Part shown: one piece after another, positions 60,894 through 64,000 of the stretch
How positions within the stretch are numbered: position 1 is the first letter of the stretch
How the letters are laid out: each line of letters begins with the position of its first letter
Assembly (NCBI RefSeq): GCF_021044625.1
Contig: NZ_CP087999.1
Coordinates: forward strand, 4,609,001 to 4,673,000
DNA from: Geomonas sp. RF6
GTDB taxonomy: Bacteria > Desulfobacterota > Desulfuromonadia > Geobacterales > Geobacteraceae
Length of the DNA stretch: 64,000 nucleotides
Reading direction: 5' to 3'
Notes under the pieces: generated by a model
The model's database searches: none
What the model saw: the letters and a program-made list of their open reading frames with translations, nothing else
Told to the model about the DNA's origin: nothing
Program-made: the position numbers and the translations under genes

Positions 60894-63890
60894 TTACGGC
60901 ATGTCGTCGCCGCTTTCTACGGGAGCGAAGCCGCGGCGCATGGTGTTCTCCGTGATAACCCGCGGGTCCATGAAGTGCAGCAGGTAGTCGGGGCCACCCG
61001 CCTTGGTGCCGACGCCGGACATCTTCGAGCCGCCAAACGGCTGGCGCTCCACGAGTGCGCCGGTGTTGTTCCTGTTGAGGTAGAGGTTGCCGACCCTGAA
61101 CTCGCGGCGCGCCTGGTCCAGATGCTCGGGGCTGCGGCTGAAGACGCCGCCGGTGAGGGCAAACCTCGTGGAGTTCGCCCACTCGATCGCCTGGTCAAAG
61201 TCCTTCACCCTCATGACCGCGAGGACCGGTCCGAAGATCTCCTCCTGGGCGATGCGGTGCTCCGGCTTGATCCCGCCGATTATCGTCATCGGTACGAAGT
61301 ACCCCTCCCCCGCCGGCACCGGGCTTTCATAGAGGAGGTGCCCCTCCTTCTTGCCGATCTCGGCGTACGCCTTGATGGTCTGCTGCGCCTTGTCGTCGGC
61401 AACCGCCCCCATGTAATAGGCGGGGTCCTCGGAAGGACCGACCTGCGTCGCCTTCGCCATGGCGACGAGGCGCTCCACGAACTTGTCGTACACCGCGTCG
61501 AGCACGATTACGCGGGAGCAGGCGGAGCACTTCTGCCCCTGGAAGGCGAAGGCGGAGTAGAGAACGTGCGGCACCGCTTCGTCGAGATCCGCGTCGTCGT
61601 CGATGATGATGGCGTTTTTGCCCCCCATCTCGCAGACGATCTTCTTCACGTTCTGCTGTCCCGGGTGGACCTTTGCCGCCCGCTCGATGATCCTCAGACC
61701 CACCTCCATCGAACCGGTGAAGGCGATCAGGCTGACGTCAGGGCTGTCGACGAGGAAGTCCCCCATGACGGAGCCGCGCCCAGGGGTGTAGTTGAAGACC
61801 CCTGCCGGGAGCCCCGCCTCGCGGAAGATCTCCACCAGGTGCCACCCGATGATGGAGGTGAGCCCGGACGGCTTGAAGACGACGCAGTTGCCGGTGACGA
61901 CCGCCGCGGAGACCATACCCATGGCAATAGCGAGGGGGAAGTTCCACGGAGCGATGACGGCGGCGACCCCTTTCGGCTCGTACAGGTAGTGGTTCAGCTC
62001 TCCCGGCACGTTTCCGAGCCGCCTCGGCTCGCCGAGCCTGACCATCTCGCGTGCGTAGTACTCGAGGAAGTCGATCGCCTCCGTCACGTCAGCGTACGCC
62101 TGGTCCCATTGCTTTCCAATCTCCAGCACCTGCCATGCCGAGAGCTCGAAGACGCGCCTGCGGGCGATTTCGGCGGCCCTGAGGAGATAACCGGCGCGCT
62201 CGGACGAGGGGGTGTCGCGCCATGCCGGGAAGGCGCCCTTGGCGGCGGCGATCGCTTCCCCGACTTCCCTCGTCCCTGCCTGGCAGACCTGCCCGAGGAC
62301 CTCGGAGGGACGGTTCGGGTTCACGGTCGGCAGGAGCTCCATGGTGCGCACCTCCTTCCCGTTTATGAAGAGGGGGTAGGTGTTGCCGAGTTCCTCGCGC
62401 ACCTCGGCGATGTGCCGCGGGAACGCTTCGCGATGATCGGCGCGGGTGAAGTCCACCATCGCCTCGTTCTTGAAGCGAGGAAGTCCCTTTCCCTCTTTCG
62501 GGCTCAGCTCCGGCGCGCGTGCTGCGTGCTCCCGCTTGGCGGTAACGGTAGGATCCTCCAGGAGCTTTTCCACCTGCGCGTCGCCGGCAAAGCTCTGCCT
62601 GAGGAACGACTCGTTGGCGGTGTTTTCCAGGAGGCGGCGCACCAGGTACCCCATTCCCGGGACCATGTCGCCGTACGGGCAGTAGAGACGGATGCGGCCG
62701 GCGACCTTCAGGATGCCGCGACGGACCGGCTCAGCCATGCCGTACAGGACCTGGAACTCATAGCGATCCTCGGGAACCTTCAGTTCGCGCGCAGTCTCCA
62801 GAACGGAGGAGATGGTGCGGATATTGTGGGAGGCGCAGGCGAAGTGGCAGATGTCGCTGTTTTCGAGGATCCTGCGGGCGTGCCTCTCGAAGGCGGCGTC
62901 GCTCTCCGCCTTCACCGTCCAGACCGGCACCTGCCAGTCGTTCTGTTTCGCCTTCACCGTCTCGTAATCCCAGTATGCCCCCTTCACCAGGCGGATGGAG
63001 ATCTGCACCCCCTCATTCCTCGCCCAGTCGAGAAGCTCCGGAAGATCCTGATCGGTGTCCTTCAGGTAGGCCTGGAGCACGATCCCCAGGTGCGGGTAGT
63101 CGCGGTACTCGAGCTTCAGGCGCCGGAAGACCTCGAGGATGATCGCCTTGTGGCGATAGGACTCCATGTCGATGCACAGGAAGCCGTCCAGCTCGACGAC
63201 TTTCGCGCAAATGCGGCGCAGCCGCTCCAGAATCGCCACAACCGAGCCTTCGAAGTCCTGCGGGTTCGCGAGGCAAAAGAGAGCGGTCGGCTTCACCGCG
63301 ACGTTCACCTTCGGAGCGTGTCCCCAGTCGAGATCCCCCGATGCGTTACCCAGTGCCTTCCAGCTCCGCTGCTCTTTCTTGAGGGACTCCAGGAGCTCCA
63401 GGTAGGTGTTCGTGTAGATCTCCGCCTCTTCCTCGGAAAGGGTCGCCTCACCTAGGACGTCCACCACGAAGGCAAATCCTTCCTTTCTGAGCTTCTCCAG
63501 GTTCTTCACAGCCTCTTTCGTCGTCTCGCCAACGATGAATTGGCGTGCCATCTCCTGGATGTTGGAGGAAAGCGCCTTGTTGAGCACTGCTCCGCCGAGA
63601 GAACCGAGCATCCCCGCCGCCTTCGCCCCCCAGGAAAGGACCGGTGGCATTTCCTGCTCGCCGCCGAAGTATTCCTTGATGTGGTCGGTAAGAAGCCTGC
63701 TCGTGGTGAGCGAAGGGAAAACGTCTACGAAGCGGAACATCTGGACCTTGAACTGCTCGTTTTGCATGCTCCAGTCCATGACCTTCCCCATCCAGGCGCC
63801 CTTGTTGAAGAGGGACGGTTTTTCGCCGCTGATGGTGGCGAAGAATTCCTTACCGCGGGAAATTATTTTTTCGTTAAGTGCTGTTTGCAT
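60894..63890 (-). CDS. putA: Bifunctional proline dehydrogenase / glutamate-semialdehyde dehydrogenase
   Basis: PutA oxidises proline to glutamate in two steps, passing electrons to the quinone pool through FAD. The 998-residue product has an N-terminal helical region and the proline dehydrogenase barrel at about residues 150-430 (FAFVVDVLGEA; RLVKGAYWDYE; QVLYGMA). The aldehyde dehydrogenase domain from about 495 has IAPWNFPLAIAMGM, the active Glu in CEMGGKNAII and the nucleophile Cys in GQKCSACSRVIV. It lacks the ribbon-helix-helix DNA-binding domain of E. coli PutA, so a separate regulator is expected. The ATG at 63890 follows AGGAG. Confidence 0.96.
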   Translation of the reverse strand: MQTALNEKIISRGKEFFATISGEKPSLFNKGAWMGKVMDWSMQNEQFKVQMFRFVDVFPSLTTSRLLTDHIKEYFGGEQEMPPVLSWGAKAAGMLGSLGGAVLNKALSSNIQEMARQFIVGETTKEAVKNLEKLRKEGFAFVVDVLGEATLSEEEAEIYTNTYLELLESLKKEQRSWKALGNASGDLDWGHAPKVNVAVKPTALFCLANPQDFEGSVVAILERLRRICAKVVELDGFLCIDMESYRHKAIILEVFRRLKLEYRDYPHLGIVLQAYLKDTDQDLPELLDWARNEGVQISIRLVKGAYWDYETVKAKQNDWQVPVWTVKAESDAAFERHARRILENSDICHFACASHNIRTISSVLETARELKVPEDRYEFQVLYGMAEPVRRGILKVAGRIRLYCPYGDMVPGMGYLVRRLLENTANESFLRQSFAGDAQVEKLLEDPTVTAKREHAARAPELSPKEGKGLPRFKNEAMVDFTRADHREAFPRHIAEVREELGNTYPLFINGKEVRTMELLPTVNPNRPSEVLGQVCQAGTREVGEAIAAAKGAFPAWRDTPSSERAGYLLRAAEIARRRVFELSAWQVLEIGKQWDQAYADVTEAIDFLEYYAREMVRLGEPRRLGNVPGELNHYLYEPKGVAAVIAPWNFPLAIAMGMVSAAVVTGNCVVFKPSGLTSIIGWHLVEIFREAGLPAGVFNYTPGRGSVMGDFLVDSPDVSLIAFTGSMEVGLRIIERAAKVHPGQQNVKKIVCEMGGKNAIIIDDDADLDEAVPHVLYSAFAFQGQKCSACSRVIVLDAVYDKFVERLVAMAKATQVGPSEDPAYYMGAVADDKAQQTIKAYAEIGKKEGHLLYESPVPAGEGYFVPMTIIGGIKPEHRIAQEEIFGPVLAVMRVKDFDQAIEWANSTRFALTGGVFSRSPEHLDQARREFRVGNLYLNRNNTGALVERQPFGGSKMSGVGTKAGGPDYLLHFMDPRVITENTMRRGFAPVESGDDMP

Positions 63891-63912
63891 AGGAGGCTCC
63901 TCTGGTGCAACT

Positions 63913-63959
63913 TGTAATGGTTGGACCATTACATAATCCATTTTTGTATACTTGTCAAC
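63913..63959 (-). promoter_or_regulatory. putA promoter with GntR-like operator
   Basis: On the minus strand TTGACA (63959-63954) and TTATGT (63936-63931) are separated by 17 bp. Overlapping the -10 and running downstream is a perfect inverted repeat: arms TGTAATGGT and ACCATTACA around a 3-bp centre (63913-63933). It carries the TGGT-N3-ACCA pattern of FadR/GntR-type operators and would block transcription when bound. Confidence 0.75.
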
Positions 63960-64000
63960 ACTGTTCAACCATTGGTTATTGCCATACTTCCGGCTTGCTG

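Noticed and set aside
60684-63455. Very long plus-strand open frame (about 920 codons) opposite putA
   Set aside because: It is the antisense shadow of a GC-rich gene. Its translation is Arg/His/Asp/Val-biased with no family motif, while the minus strand encodes all PutA motifs.

Overview
This 64 kb window reads as a stretch of chromosome from a Geobacteraceae-type bacterium (Desulfuromonadota; Geobacter, Geomonas or Citrifermentans). That assignment is an inference. It rests on GC-rich coding sequence, many PAS-containing histidine kinases and chemoreceptors, a tungsten-type aldehyde:ferredoxin oxidoreductase, a MucR regulator, a gap/pgk/tpiA/secG cluster and abundant GC-rich intergenic palindromic repeats. 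Nearly all of the window is well-packed housekeeping or transport DNA. One intact insertion sequence (IS30 family) is the only clear transposon. I saw no phage genes, CRISPR array, rRNA or known defence island.

Layout. 1-5.0 kb: end of a superoxide dismutase, an outer-membrane barrel protein, a chemoreceptor behind a probable sigma-28 promoter, cysE and a cytidylate-kinase-like protein. 5.0-5.3 kb: tRNA-Ala(GGC) and tRNA-Leu(CAA), divergently transcribed. 5.5-11.3 kb: a five-PAS hybrid kinase, mucR with an operator-like palindrome inside its promoter, and a KaiB-like/PAS/coiled-coil protein. 11.3-14.5 kb: a SAM-I riboswitch controlling two trans-sulfuration enzymes, then a cold-shock gene. 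14.5-25.3 kb (minus strand): a YkgJ-type protein, then the nucleotide cluster purB-mscS-purL-purQ-purF-pyrE, with an MBL-fold hydrolase upstream. 25.5-31.7 kb: a sensor kinase, then gap, pgk, tpiA and secG. 31.7-34.4 kb: two identical tRNA-Leu(GAG) genes flanking an RpoS/RpoD-like sigma factor, and two tiny ORFs. 34.4-39.4 kb: aldehyde:ferredoxin oxidoreductase, a MASE3-type kinase and a lipoprotein. 39.6-44.3 kb: a three-gene ABC transporter of the ABC_sub_bind class and a second chemoreceptor.

44.3-60.2 kb is dominated by amino-acid-type transport. A tightly overlapping operon (DUF2917, YbaK-type deacylase, RarD, EamA, AzlC, AzlD) diverges from a MocR regulator. A second operon, livHMGF-eamA-marC, mixes importer and exporter genes. 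A further EamA gene, the IS30 element and a polar amino-acid ABC transporter with an unusual TPR-permease fusion follow. The window ends with the proline-degrading enzyme PutA behind a strong promoter and a long GntR-like palindrome.

Three repeat classes fill the gaps between genes: paired REP-like hairpins (3 loci), a mosaic palindromic element (7 loci) and 'gattacgcagatt' inverted repeats (one single copy and one 190-bp tandem pair). The most interesting biological proposal is the MocR-controlled export plus tRNA-editing operon at 44.3-49.7 kb. Others are a TGGT-N3-ACCA palindrome shared by the liv and put promoters, the KaiB-PAS protein and the mosaic repeats.
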